Positions 16,544-25,600 of a stretch of DNA of 64,000 bases are shown in pieces. Under the pieces are notes generated by a model. That model was not told the origin of the DNA. It searched no databases and saw only the letters and a program-made list of their open reading frames with translations. The stretch's first letter is position 1; each line of letters starts with the position of its first letter. This DNA comes from PCC-6802 sp943367755. GTDB lineage: Bacteria > Cyanobacteriota > Cyanobacteriia > Pseudanabaenales > Pseudanabaenaceae. Location: positions 7,138 to 71,137 of the forward strand of contig CALRKB020000023.1 in assembly GCA_943367755.1 (NCBI GenBank), in the 5' to 3' direction. Both the position numbers and the translations under genes were made by a program.

Positions 16544-17968
16544 ATGAATACACCAATCGAACGATCGAACCTGTTTGGCACCCAATCGCTATCAACGCCC
16601 TATGGCCCCATGGCGATCGACAATTCCTACCCGACTGACGACACGATCGAGTTGCTGTTCGACCAGCGCGATCGCCAACGCGCATCAGAAATTTATCTCT
16701 GGGCATTGCCACTAATGCAGTTTCAGGTATGGAAGAACGAGCAGGAGCGCGTCTATGGAGCTAAAGGCACTGATTTCGTTATTTACGATAGTTTCAACGA
16801 AAAAGGCGGCATAACGACTGGAAATGCCACTACACCCTACATCATTACTCTGTTCGACCTCTCTGAAACTGGCGCGATCGTCGTCGATTTTCCGGCGGGG
16901 ATATTTGCCGGAGGCGTTCTTGATTGGTGGCATCATCCGACCTGCGATTTGGGCATCACTGGTCCAGACCAGGGTAAGGGCGCAAAATACCTGATTATCA
17001 GTCCCCTGGACGACCCCAAGCTGTATGAAGGCTCGGAGTATTTAGTTTTTCGGTCGCCTACTAACAAAATCGTACTTGGTACTCGCGTTCTGGCACCAGG
17101 AGCAGAGGCACTAGATGCATTCAAGCAGTCGCTAAAAGTTTATCCTCTGGGCAGCACCCCACAACCTGCCCATTTCATTTCAGGGCTGGACAAACCATGG
17201 GCGCAAACTCCACCCGTTGGACTTGATTACTTCAAGATTTTGCATCAAGCAATTCAGAATGAACCAGTTGCCGATCGCGACAAAGCGTTCATGGCGTATC
17301 TCAGCTATTTTGGTATTGAAGATGGTAAGCCCTTTAATCCCGACGATCGCCTTTCAACACTGCTGGCTCAGGGTGCAAACATTGGCGAACTCCTTGCCCG
17401 TGCCAATATCATGGAGCCAGACTTTACCAAACCCTATTGGGAAGATACTTTCTGGTATCGGTTGATTGATTTCCCGATCGCACAGGAAGATGAGACAAGA
17501 CTTTACCTGGACGAGCGATCGGCTTGGTTCTATGAGGCTATCACAACGACAAAAGGGATGAAGACGGAAACCCCCGGCGTTGGACAGATCTACCTGAGCA
17601 CCAAGAGGGACAAGTATGGACAGGTGCTGCGGGGTTGTGAAACCTATCGGCTAACGGTGCTACCCAATGCCCCGATGGAGCAATTCTGGGCAATAACTAT
17701 CTATGCCGAGCACAGTAGGATCTTTGTTCGCACAAATCAGATGAACGTCAATCTGGATTCGCGCAACGTTCAGCTTCAGACGAATGCCGATGGATCGGTT
17801 GACATCTACTTCGGCCCCAACACGGCGAAGATTCCCGCTGGAATGGAAAGTAATTGGATCGCCACTAATCCCGATGAGGGCTGGTTTCCCTATTTCCGTC
17901 TTTATGCTCCCAAGCAGGCATTTTTTGATAAGAGCTGGGCACTTGGGGATATTGAGCGAGTGAGTTAG
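16544..17968 (+). CDS. DUF1254/DUF1214 domain protein
   Basis: This 474-residue protein has an N-terminal DUF1254 domain (ASEIYLWALPLMQF near residue 50, then a beta-rich part to about 200) and a C-terminal DUF1214 domain (about 350-470, with YRLTVLPNAPMEQFWAITIYAEHSRIFV and the terminal WFPYFRLYAPKQAFFDKSWALGDIERV). These domains occur together in bacterial proteins of unknown activity, many of them exported. Here no signal peptide is seen. A second, shorter relative follows at 18059, and the formylglycine-generating enzyme comes next, so the three may be co-expressed. Involvement with sulfatases is only inferred from position. Confidence 0.85.
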   Translation: MNTPIERSNLFGTQSLSTPYGPMAIDNSYPTDDTIELLFDQRDRQRASEIYLWALPLMQFQVWKNEQERVYGAKGTDFVIYDSFNEKGGITTGNATTPYIITLFDLSETGAIVVDFPAGIFAGGVLDWWHHPTCDLGITGPDQGKGAKYLIISPLDDPKLYEGSEYLVFRSPTNKIVLGTRVLAPGAEALDAFKQSLKVYPLGSTPQPAHFISGLDKPWAQTPPVGLDYFKILHQAIQNEPVADRDKAFMAYLSYFGIEDGKPFNPDDRLSTLLAQGANIGELLARANIMEPDFTKPYWEDTFWYRLIDFPIAQEDETRLYLDERSAWFYEAITTTKGMKTETPGVGQIYLSTKRDKYGQVLRGCETYRLTVLPNAPMEQFWAITIYAEHSRIFVRTNQMNVNLDSRNVQLQTNADGSVDIYFGPNTAKIPAGMESNWIATNPDEGWFPYFRLYAPKQAFFDKSWALGDIERVS

Positions 17969-18042
17969 ACCGTAAACTTTGCAAACTTCATCGCGTTAAT
18001 CTGAGACAGCGTGACCATTATCAAGTCAATTAAATCAAAAAT

Positions 18043-18050
18043 AGAAGGAG
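18043..18050 (+). promoter_or_regulatory. Ribosome-binding site fixing the start at 18059
   Basis: AGAAGGAG ends eight bases before the ATG at 18059. The frame is open further upstream to a GTG at 18011, which has no such site, so 18059 is preferred. Confidence 0.75.
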
Positions 18051-18058
18051 CTTATGTT

Positions 18059-19051
18059 ATGAGAAACAGTCAAGATACCTTTGAGAACTACATCAAGGAA
18101 TACCCAAACCAAGAACAGGTGAAAATGATGAAAGCTTGGCTTGCTAAAAATGAAAAGGGCACGTTTCAATTCTCAGGGCTTGTCGATCCAACTGACGATA
18201 CCGTCGTAACACCTCAGGCAACAGTGGATTATGGATATAACTGGTTCAGCCTTTCGGAAGGCTGCGCCATCGTCCGAACCTCCAAATACGATAAGTTTTT
18301 TTCCGTTTCAATCTTCGACATGAAACACAATGTTCCTGCAGTCATTGTAAGTCCTGAAAAACCGATTTTACTCATTCGCCCCGGTCAGTCCCTTCCTGAA
18401 GGAGATTTTCACGTTGTCAACCTGGAAACTGACCAGGGACTGGTATTCACCCGCATGGTCGTCGTTGACAACATGGAAGAAGTCCGACAACTGAGCAAAT
18501 CAATCACAATGGAGGGTGGTAAGGGTGATATGCATAGAGATGTGCAACGATTCTCTGCTGACATTGAGAAGGCAGCAATAGCTATCATCTCTGCTGCGAT
18601 TCCCCATATAAATCCAGACATCGCCTTTGGCTATAAATCTGGCGATGTTGGCGATATCACGCTGGCGGCAGCCGTAATGCTCGGACAACTAGGAACGCCA
18701 TCGGATTCTGTGCGATACGGTACGATTTTGAGCGATGCAAATGGTGAAGCGTTTAATGGCAAGGACACCTACGTTCTGTCTGTCCCCGCTGGCATCGTAC
18801 ATGACAATGGATATTCTTCGATTACAATTTACGGCTCCGACAACAAACTGCTTATCCCGAACGCTAAGAAGATCTACGATAGAACCACCTACACGTCACA
18901 GCAAAATGCGGATGGTACTTATACTGTCACGCTCAGTCCTGATGGCGAAGGTTTGAATGGTATTCCGACGGGAAAACCTTTTTATGGCATTCTTAGGGCA
19001 TACTGTCCAGTTCAAGGGGCGGACATGACTGTAAAAGTTGAGAAGATATAG
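18059..19051 (+). CDS. DUF1254/DUF1214-type protein
   Basis: This 330-residue protein shows the same two-part layout as its neighbour in a shorter form. The N-terminal part has TVDYGYNWFSLSEGCAIVRTSKYDKFFSVSIFDMKHN, and the C-terminal part has FNGKDTYVLSVPAGIVHDNGYSSITIYGSDNKLLIPN followed by KPFYGILRAYCP, resembling the DUF1214 ending. No signal peptide is visible. The start follows a strong ribosome-binding site. It lies 90 bp after the first DUF1254 gene and 36 bp before the FGE gene. The activity is unknown, and family membership is less certain than for its neighbour. Confidence 0.7.
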   Translation: MRNSQDTFENYIKEYPNQEQVKMMKAWLAKNEKGTFQFSGLVDPTDDTVVTPQATVDYGYNWFSLSEGCAIVRTSKYDKFFSVSIFDMKHNVPAVIVSPEKPILLIRPGQSLPEGDFHVVNLETDQGLVFTRMVVVDNMEEVRQLSKSITMEGGKGDMHRDVQRFSADIEKAAIAIISAAIPHINPDIAFGYKSGDVGDITLAAAVMLGQLGTPSDSVRYGTILSDANGEAFNGKDTYVLSVPAGIVHDNGYSSITIYGSDNKLLIPNAKKIYDRTTYTSQQNADGTYTVTLSPDGEGLNGIPTGKPFYGILRAYCPVQGADMTVKVEKI

Positions 19052-19087
19052 AGTTTTGACGATCTAGCCCGATAACAGAGGTTTAAT

Positions 19088-20116
19088 ATGTCGCGATCGC
19101 CAGTGCAATCGAAGTTTTCACGTTCAACCAAACCGCCCGGCAGACCGCCAAGACCCGATATGGTCTGGATTCCTGGCGGTACGTTCCTGATGGGATCGAA
19201 CGATTTCTATCCCGAAGAAAAGCCGGTGCATCGCGTAACCGTGGATGGCTACTGGATTGATAAATACCAGGTCACGAACAGACAGTTCCAAAAGTTTGTC
19301 AAGGCTACTGGCTATGTGACTGTCGCCGAACGTCCGCTGAATCCCGCCGACTATCCCGGTGCCCCACCTGAAAATCTGGTGCCGGGATCGCTGGTTTTTC
19401 GCATGACCTCCGGGCCAGTCGATCTGAAGCATATGAGCCAGTGGTGGGTTTGGGTACCGGGAGCCTGCTGGCGTCGTCCGGAGGGTCCAGGTAGTTCGAT
19501 CGAACAGAGGAAGCAACTGCCAGTGGTACACATTGCCTATGAGGATGCCGAAGCCTATGCTCGATGGGCAGGTGCAGCCTTACCAACGGAAGCCGAATGG
19601 GAGTTTGCCGCCAGGGGTGGCCTAGAGAATGCCGCCTTTACCTGGAGAGACGATCCCAAACCGCAGGGCAAGCTCATGGCCAATACCTGGCAGGGCGAGT
19701 TTCCCTGGAAGTATCTCAAATCCCATCCCCCCGCTCCCGAACCTGTCGGCTCCTATCCACCCAATGGCTACGGACTTTACGACATGGCGGGTAATGTGTG
19801 GGAGTGGACCTGCGACTGGTATACTGATCGGCATACCGAAGATGCTGCCAAGCCTTGCTGCATTCCACATAATCCTCGCGGTGGTTCGATGGCAGACAGT
19901 TACGATCCCGTTCAACCACAGTTTTCCATTCCGCGTAAAGTGTTAAAGGGAGGCTCTTATCTCTGTTCGCCAGAGTATTGCGAGCGATATCGTCCATCTG
20001 CCCGTCGCCCCCAAATGGTGGATACGGGGATGAGTCATGTGGGATTCCGTTGCGTAGTGCGGGTGAATTCACAACCACAAGAATTAGATCGTCGTAATTA
20101 TAACGTCAATAATTAA
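19088..20116 (+). CDS. Formylglycine-generating enzyme (FGE/SUMF1 family)
   Basis: This 342-residue enzyme oxidises the active-site cysteine of type I sulfatases to formylglycine, using O2 and copper. The fold signatures appear in order: MVWIPGGTFLMGS (25-37), EKPVHRVTVDGYWIDKYQVTNRQF (44-67), LPTEAEWEFAARGG (165-178), GLYDMAGNVWEW (229-240) and the C-terminal GFRCVVRV. The decisive feature is GGSYLCSPEYCERYR with C293 and C298, matching the copper-binding pair of genuine FGEs (human C336/C341); related ergothioneine or lectin-type members lack it. No signal peptide, so cytoplasmic. Four sulfatase genes lie within 10 kb, three with C-S-P-T-R targets that FGE recognises. Confidence 0.93.
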   Translation: MSRSPVQSKFSRSTKPPGRPPRPDMVWIPGGTFLMGSNDFYPEEKPVHRVTVDGYWIDKYQVTNRQFQKFVKATGYVTVAERPLNPADYPGAPPENLVPGSLVFRMTSGPVDLKHMSQWWVWVPGACWRRPEGPGSSIEQRKQLPVVHIAYEDAEAYARWAGAALPTEAEWEFAARGGLENAAFTWRDDPKPQGKLMANTWQGEFPWKYLKSHPPAPEPVGSYPPNGYGLYDMAGNVWEWTCDWYTDRHTEDAAKPCCIPHNPRGGSMADSYDPVQPQFSIPRKVLKGGSYLCSPEYCERYRPSARRPQMVDTGMSHVGFRCVVRVNSQPQELDRRNYNVNN

Positions 20117-20124
20117 ATTGAAGG

Positions 20125-20271
20125 ATGAAATTAGAGGAGTTGCTGCCGCAAATAGAAGCAGATTTAACCCAACGCAATTTCGCCGCTCCTGGCGACAAGG
20201 TTCTGGTGATGGGTGGTTTGCCGATGGGCAAGTCTGGCAGCACGAACTTTATCAAAATTCACACGATATAG
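20125..20271 (+). pseudogene. Orphan C-terminal fragment of pyruvate kinase
   Basis: A 48-codon frame encodes MKLEELLPQIEADLTQRN followed by GDKVLVMGGLPMGKSGSTNFIKIHTI. The second half matches the last strand and phosphosugar-binding end of pyruvate kinase (GDxVLVxxGLPxGxxGxTNxxKxHxI). Nothing upstream resembles the rest of the enzyme. It starts 8 bp after the FGE stop and has an AAGGATG context, so it might still be translated, but it cannot be an active kinase. Most likely it is a rearrangement remnant. Confidence 0.6.
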
Positions 20272-20455
20272 GGGGCACTGGTTCTGCTGCATGGAAAAAA
20301 ACGATGAAACGCTCTCAGTGCAGAGATTGCGAGGTCTTGCCTTCAAAATAGCTGCAATTGTTATTTATCGGCATTTCAGGCGATTTATCCCATTGAACGG
20401 AACCAGTCCCGGCTCTCAAAAAAGTTCGATCAATCGGCAAGATGGGTTGTTATAG

Positions 20456-20570
20456 GTATAGCGGTTTTCACTTGAGAAAAAGTAGGAGGTTTGAGGGCGT
20501 TGCCCCCAAGGAGGGGTTTCACCCCTTCACCCCATAGATAAAACCTGTTTTCATCTGAAAAGTGCTATAC
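20456..20570. mobile_element. MITE-like element
   Basis: About 115 bp begins GTATAGCGGTTTTCACTTGA and ends with TCTGAAAAGTGCTATAC. The outer seven bases are perfectly inverted, and similarity between ends continues for about 27 bp with some mismatches. The interior is G/C-rich (a CCCCCAAGGAGGGG block) with no frame. It is flanked by TA-rich sequence. It occupies the gap between the pyruvate-kinase fragment and the patatin gene. Confidence 0.55.
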
Positions 20571-20622
20571 TACGACATTTGGTGGGAAATCGCAATGATT
20601 GTAAAGTTATATTCCTGACTTC

Positions 20623-21726
20623 CTAACTGAACAGTTCCCCCATTTGTTTAAGTCTGGTTTCTAAAAACTTTTTCCCTTGCTTTGCTCCATCTGCGATAAG
20701 CCGATGAATGTTTTCTGGAGAGCGATCCAGTTTACTTTCATAGTTCAGGCTTTTTGCCAAATCCTCAGACATTTCGATCATGGGAATATGATAGTCTTTG
20801 TCAGGGTCTTCAGGAAAAGATTTGGGGATTTTGAATGGTTCTGTGAGATCGAGTTCCGCCAAAAACTCCTCCTTAAAGGCTCCTCTTAAAAACAGATGAT
20901 TGAGAAACTCAATTTGATCGAGACTTTGAAATAGGGAGACATTTCCTTCTAGTTCATTGCGGCGATCGGCAATATCATCGGCTTGGACTGGGATCTTATC
21001 GGTGGAGGTCGGATTAATCTTAATCACCCAGATTTCATTGGGAATATTCTCGACTCCCACAAAATCACGACGGATCAAAGAACGGAGGGGGGGATTATCA
21101 GAAAATAATCCATCCCAGTAGGCCATAGTTTCAATAGTTACAGCCGGAAAAATGTTAGGAACACAGGCAGAAGCGAGGATATGTTCGATTCTAACGGCTT
21201 CGTAGCGGGAGTTGAATTTACTCAATTTCCCGGTGAGAATGTTACAAGCCCCTAACAGCAGAATAGGCGGTTCTGGTCTAGGGCCCCAAGCCTTTAGTTC
21301 TGAAAAATCAATATGAGCTTCCAGTAATTCATTGAAATCCGTAAATCGTCTCCGTAAACCTATGGTAGCCAAGGAAAACCAAGTTTTGACTAAAGGGGAA
21401 GAAGGACTGAAATTATACTGAGGAACGATCCCTTTACTCGCTAATTCCAGCGATTTAATGACAAAATCATTGAAAAGTCTTTCTTGCTCGGTTTGGGCAG
21501 TATTGTCCTCCCAAAAATCGAGCACCCGTTTCCAAACAATTTCATCGCCTTTTTTGAGGGCATACCAGATGAAAAAAGCGCAGAGCGCTCCCCCTGAAGT
21601 GCCACTTAAACTGACAATATTAAAATAGTCCTGAACTTTGTTCTCAAACAGGGCTTTGAGGACACCAGCCGTGAAAGCAGTTTGGCTGCCTCCTCCCTGA
21701 CAGGCGATCGCGACTTTAGGTTTCAT
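20623..21726 (-). CDS. Patatin-like phospholipase
   Basis: This 367-residue lipid acyl hydrolase has a Ser-Asp catalytic dyad. Visible features are the oxyanion glycine-rich loop CQGGGSQTAFTAGVL (9-23), the nucleophile elbow GTSGG with Ser44, and Asp205 in YWDGLFSDNPPL. No signal peptide is present, so it probably acts at the cytoplasmic face of membranes. The C-terminal third is charged and probably regulatory or lipid-binding. It resembles the larger bacterial patatins rather than short RssA-type ones. The gene stands alone between a MITE-like element and a gap of about 200 bp. Confidence 0.9.
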   Translation of the reverse strand: MKPKVAIACQGGGSQTAFTAGVLKALFENKVQDYFNIVSLSGTSGGALCAFFIWYALKKGDEIVWKRVLDFWEDNTAQTEQERLFNDFVIKSLELASKGIVPQYNFSPSSPLVKTWFSLATIGLRRRFTDFNELLEAHIDFSELKAWGPRPEPPILLLGACNILTGKLSKFNSRYEAVRIEHILASACVPNIFPAVTIETMAYWDGLFSDNPPLRSLIRRDFVGVENIPNEIWVIKINPTSTDKIPVQADDIADRRNELEGNVSLFQSLDQIEFLNHLFLRGAFKEEFLAELDLTEPFKIPKSFPEDPDKDYHIPMIEMSEDLAKSLNYESKLDRSPENIHRLIADGAKQGKKFLETRLKQMGELFS

Positions 21727-21939
21727 AATTCGGGTTGCCTTATCGAGTTAAGATAATCGGCTATCCACTTAAGACGGAACCAGGTCGTCTGAGATCTGGA
21801 ACCAAATTCAATAAGAGGTTGCCAAAAGATCGAAAAGGTGAAAGAAGGGGCGTAAGTAACGTTTAGGCTCATATCGGCAAGCAGGTGAAACGCATGAAAA
21901 ATTTGTATTTTGCAACTGCAAAGATCTCAAAGGAGAAAC

Positions 21940-22380
21940 TCAGTTGACATAAACCATGCCAGATCGACTGACATTGAGCGCTCCATCTCCAGGAGTGACG
22001 CTGTTGAGTGGGTTGACCTCAACGTTAATGGTATTGCCGGATGTCGTGACATTGTATTTGGTGCTCATACTCCGCCCAAAGGGATAGATAAATAAATTGA
22101 CTGGGATCGATGCAAACGACAGAGTGGCTTTCCCACCTGGCTCAATTTTGACATTGGCCCCTCCTGAGAATCCTGCCGCCTGGATAACCGAAGTGTTATT
22201 CTTCACCACCACATCAATGGGGCTATTGGGGTTTACCTGTCCAAGAGCTTTGGCTCCAGAGGTTGCCCGATCGACTGATTGAGGGGTAGGTTTAGTTTGA
22301 GCCACTACCTGATTGGCAAACGGCAAGATGAAACTGCACAAAGAAATGCCAACGACTAAATTTCGGATTCTTAATGTCAT
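21940..22380 (-). CDS. Secreted protein of unknown function
   Basis: The protein has 146 residues when started at the ATG at 22380, which follows GAGGTTGAT and begins MTLRIRNLVVGISLCSFILPFANQVVAQ, a clear signal peptide. An in-frame start further upstream at 22446 adds non-signal residues and is less likely. The mature part is Ser/Asn/Gly/Val-rich and predicted to be beta-strand (VDVVVKNNTSVIQAAGF..GGKATLSF), with no cysteine and no recognised motif. It probably resides in the periplasm or outside. No functional partner is apparent. Confidence 0.6.
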   Translation of the reverse strand: MTLRIRNLVVGISLCSFILPFANQVVAQTKPTPQSVDRATSGAKALGQVNPNSPIDVVVKNNTSVIQAAGFSGGANVKIEPGGKATLSFASIPVNLFIYPFGRSMSTKYNVTTSGNTINVEVNPLNSVTPGDGALNVSRSGMVYVN

Positions 22381-22446
22381 ATCAACCTCATTCAAAATTA
22401 AAACTTCAACACTTAAAAGTCTAAGGCAGTGTGAATCAGATCTCAA

Positions 22447-23164
22447 TCAGACCTGTGGACAATGTGCGTACAACGGCGATTGCCGCAATCGCAATAATGA
22501 AGATTTGGGCTAAAAGCTATGACGGAGGCCCGAGACTCGGGTGCAACGATCACGGCAAGCGCTACGATCTGAGTTCAGGCGGTGATGACAGTGTTAAAGG
22601 TCGAGCGATTGCAAGAACAGCAGGCTATCCAGGGCGAGTTCGCCTCCACCTCAAAGTATTAGCCGTTGAGTACCCTCCTGAGTTATTAAGAAACAATATA
22701 TATACGTGCTGCCGCTTTCCTGCTGGCGGAGAATGGAATAGTACTGAAATAAGTTAAAAGCTAAAATTTCTAGCTCGAAGCTGAGGTTTTCGTTAGATGA
22801 CCGCAGTTTCGATATTCTGAGTTGCGAACTGTTTTACAGGTTCTCTTCTTAGCTTAGAAATCAATAGGAGGTATAGCGCTTTCCAAACGCCTGCAGTAGC
22901 GATCGCCCCCCTGCACAGTGAGCGTTGACACTGTATCTCTAGCAAGCATGAAGAACAATTGGGGGGTATTTCCACATTTGTCTTCAAAGATAATGTGCGT
23001 TTCCTACATTCGACAGATTTTGAAGGTAGGAGGGAGAGAAAAGAATGGCAAAAAGGAATTTTTATAGGTATTCGTCACAAAGTTCGTAAAGCTCGATCGC
23101 TATGCATCTACTTGTATAGGAGTCAAGCTATTCAACTATTCAAGAAAAGCTTAAAGGTGAGTCT
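22447..23164. other. Intergenic region without a recognised gene
   Basis: Short open frames exist here, but none has a family I recognise or a convincing start, and codons switch frame. The last 60 bp lead into the sulfatase gene, with AAAGGTGAG as its ribosome-binding site. No terminator hairpin or repeat matching others in the window was found. It may contain decayed sequence. Confidence 0.4.
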
Positions 23165-25516
23165 ATGACACTTAAAGAATATAAACCCGGAACTGCCTTT
23201 AATGGCGTGATTGGTCGCACAGTGGATCGATCCAGTCCTGCATGGCCCAAACCATTGCGAGCGAAAGAAGACGCACCCAATGTCTTATTCATCGTTCTGG
23301 ACGATACTGGCTTCGGGCAACTCGGTTGCTATGGCAGCCCGATTGAAACTCCCGTCCTGGATAGTCTGGCTGCCAATGGGTTGCGCTACAACAACATGCA
23401 CACGACGGCGCTCTGTTCGCCAACCCGCGCCTGCATCTTAACCGGACGCAACCACCATTCCAATGCCATGTCCTGTATCACCGAAGGCTCGACGGGTTTT
23501 CCCGGTGGTAACGGTTATATCCCTTTTGAGAATGGCTTTTTGTCGGAGATGTTGTTGCAACAGGGGTATAACACCTACGCTGTAGGTAAATGGCACTTGA
23601 CCCCCTCCGATCAAATCTCGGCTGCTGGCCCCTACGATCGCTGGCCCTTGGGACGAGGTTTTGAGCGCTTCTACGGCTTCATGGGTGGCGACACGCACCA
23701 GTATTACCCCGATTTGACCTATGACAACCACCGCGTTGAGCCACCCAAGTCTCCAGAGGAAGGCTATCACCTAACAGAAGACCTGGTGGATAAGGCAATT
23801 ACCTTCATCGCCGATTCCAAGCAAGTTGCGCCTAACAAGCCCTTCTTCATGTACTTCTGCACGGGCGCGATGCACGCACCGCACCACGTACCCAAGGAAT
23901 GGACAGATCGCTACAAGGGCAAATTCGATGAAGGTTGGGACGCTTACCGCGAATATACCTTTGCGCGTCAGAAGGAAATGGGTATCGTGCCACCGGATGC
24001 CGAACTGTCGCGCCACGACCCGGACGTGAAGCCTTGGGAGCAGTGTTCGGCAGACGAGAAGAAGCTCTACGCCCGCATGATGGAAGTATTTGCTGGTTTC
24101 TTGAGCCATACCGATTACCACATCGGTCGCTTACTGGACTTCTTGAAAACCACTGGTGAGTTTGAGAACACCCTGATTATGGTGATTTCTGACAACGGGG
24201 CTAGTTCCGAAGGAGGTCCCACGGGTTCGGTGAACGAAACCTTGTTCTTTAACTTCGTGCCGGAGTCGCTAGAAGAAAACCTGGCAGCAATGGAAGAACT
24301 AGGCGGTCCCAAATATTTTAACCACTATCCTTGGGGCTGGACTTGGGCAGGCAATACGCCTTTCCGTCGCTGGAAGCGCGAAACCTATCGCGGCGGCATT
24401 AGCGATCCATTTATCGTCCATTGGCCCAAGGGTATTCAGGCCAAAGGGGAAATTCGCACCCAATATGCCCATGCGATCGACATGGTGCCAACGGTGTTGG
24501 CACTTTTGGGGCTAGAACCTCCAGAAACCGTCAAGGGGGTTACCCAATCTCCGATCGAGGGCGTTAGCTTTGCCCATACCTTTGAAAACGCTAACGCGCC
24601 TAGCCAGCATATTACCCAGTATTTCGAGATGTTGGGGCATCGCTCCATCTATCACGATGGCTGGCGGGCTGTCTGTCCCTGGCCCGGTCCTTCGTTTACG
24701 GAAGCGGGGCAGGGTTTTGGGATGCCGATCTCGGCAGAGAAATTAACAGAGTTGGACGCCACCAAATGGGAGCTATACCACGTGGCTAAAGACTTTGCCG
24801 AAAACCACAATGTTGCTGCTGACAATCGAGCGCGGCTGATCGAACTAATCGCACAGTGGTATGTGGAAGCAGGTAAATACAACGTTTTGCCTGTAGATGG
24901 GCGCGGACAGCAAAGGTTTGGCGACGAACGTCCGACGATCGCGCTTCCTCGCACTAGCTATACCTACTATCCGGGAACTCAGGAGGTGCCACCAAATGCA
25001 GGTGCAATGATCATCAACCGACCGCACAGCATCACCGCCGATGTGGATTTTAAACTGGGTGATGAGGGTGTATTGATTTCTCAGGGTGGTATTGACGCAG
25101 GCTATACCTTCTTTATCAAGGATGGCAAACTGCGCTACACATACAACTATGTGGCACGCACTTTCTATCATGTTGAGTCCAATGTATCAGTACCAGAGGG
25201 TCGCCACCAGTTGCGCTATGAGTTTGAGAAGACTGGGGAACCATCCATCTTCAAAGGAATCGGTGCGGCAGGTCGCGGACAACTCTACATCGACGGCAAA
25301 CTCGTCGGTCAGGTGGAGATGCCGGTGACCAATCCCATCATGTTGGGTTTAGCCGGTGGCATCGTCATCGGTGCCGATACCGGTGCGCCAGTTACAGACG
25401 AATATTGTCCTCCCTATTCCTTTACGGGCAAACTCTATAGCGTCGCCATTGATGTGAGCGGCGAACTAATTCAGGATTCGGAAGCAGAAATGCGGATCGT
25501 GATGGCAAGGCAGTAA
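23165..25516 (+). CDS. Arylsulfatase with C-terminal sandwich domain
   Basis: This 783-residue type I sulfatase has metal ligands Asp46-Asp47 in FIVLDDTGFG, the formylglycine precursor C84 in C-S-P-T-R, followed by ILTGRNHHSN, AVGKWHL and the second-site Asp-Asn in ISDNGASSEGG. After about residue 610 a concanavalin/LamG-like domain follows (SITADVDFKLGDEGVLISQGG, IDGKLVGQVEMPV), as in bacterial arylsulfatases of the AtsA size class. There is no signal peptide. It is the first of three large sulfatases in tandem; a perfect 17-bp hairpin separates it from the next. Compared with those two it keeps the usual K-W-H triad rather than K-C-H. Confidence 0.93.
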   Translation: MTLKEYKPGTAFNGVIGRTVDRSSPAWPKPLRAKEDAPNVLFIVLDDTGFGQLGCYGSPIETPVLDSLAANGLRYNNMHTTALCSPTRACILTGRNHHSNAMSCITEGSTGFPGGNGYIPFENGFLSEMLLQQGYNTYAVGKWHLTPSDQISAAGPYDRWPLGRGFERFYGFMGGDTHQYYPDLTYDNHRVEPPKSPEEGYHLTEDLVDKAITFIADSKQVAPNKPFFMYFCTGAMHAPHHVPKEWTDRYKGKFDEGWDAYREYTFARQKEMGIVPPDAELSRHDPDVKPWEQCSADEKKLYARMMEVFAGFLSHTDYHIGRLLDFLKTTGEFENTLIMVISDNGASSEGGPTGSVNETLFFNFVPESLEENLAAMEELGGPKYFNHYPWGWTWAGNTPFRRWKRETYRGGISDPFIVHWPKGIQAKGEIRTQYAHAIDMVPTVLALLGLEPPETVKGVTQSPIEGVSFAHTFENANAPSQHITQYFEMLGHRSIYHDGWRAVCPWPGPSFTEAGQGFGMPISAEKLTELDATKWELYHVAKDFAENHNVAADNRARLIELIAQWYVEAGKYNVLPVDGRGQQRFGDERPTIALPRTSYTYYPGTQEVPPNAGAMIINRPHSITADVDFKLGDEGVLISQGGIDAGYTFFIKDGKLRYTYNYVARTFYHVESNVSVPEGRHQLRYEFEKTGEPSIFKGIGAAGRGQLYIDGKLVGQVEMPVTNPIMLGLAGGIVIGADTGAPVTDEYCPPYSFTGKLYSVAIDVSGELIQDSEAEMRIVMARQ

Positions 25517-25567
25517 AACTATTGCGCGATCGCACCTTATTATTATCAGCGCGATCGCGCAATAGTT
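25517..25567. terminator. Perfect 17-bp HIP1-containing hairpin between sulfatase genes
   Basis: AACTATTGCGCGATCGC (25517-25533) and its exact complement GCGATCGCGCAATAGTT (25551-25567) surround a 17-base A/T-rich loop. The left arm starts right after the stop codon of the first large sulfatase. There is no T-run on the plus strand, so it may be a processing or stability structure or a partial terminator that sets relative expression of the neighbours. Confidence 0.6.
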
Positions 25568-25600
25568 CAGACAAAAAACAAATCAGCCAAGGAAAAACAT

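Noticed and set aside
20118..20455. Two plus-strand frames of 77 and 80 codons
   Set aside because: They are out of frame with the pyruvate-kinase-like fragment and show no protein character.
22431..22757. 108-codon frame in the gap before the sulfatase at 23165
   Set aside because: No recognisable domain, unusual composition and no ribosome-binding site; treated as noncoding.
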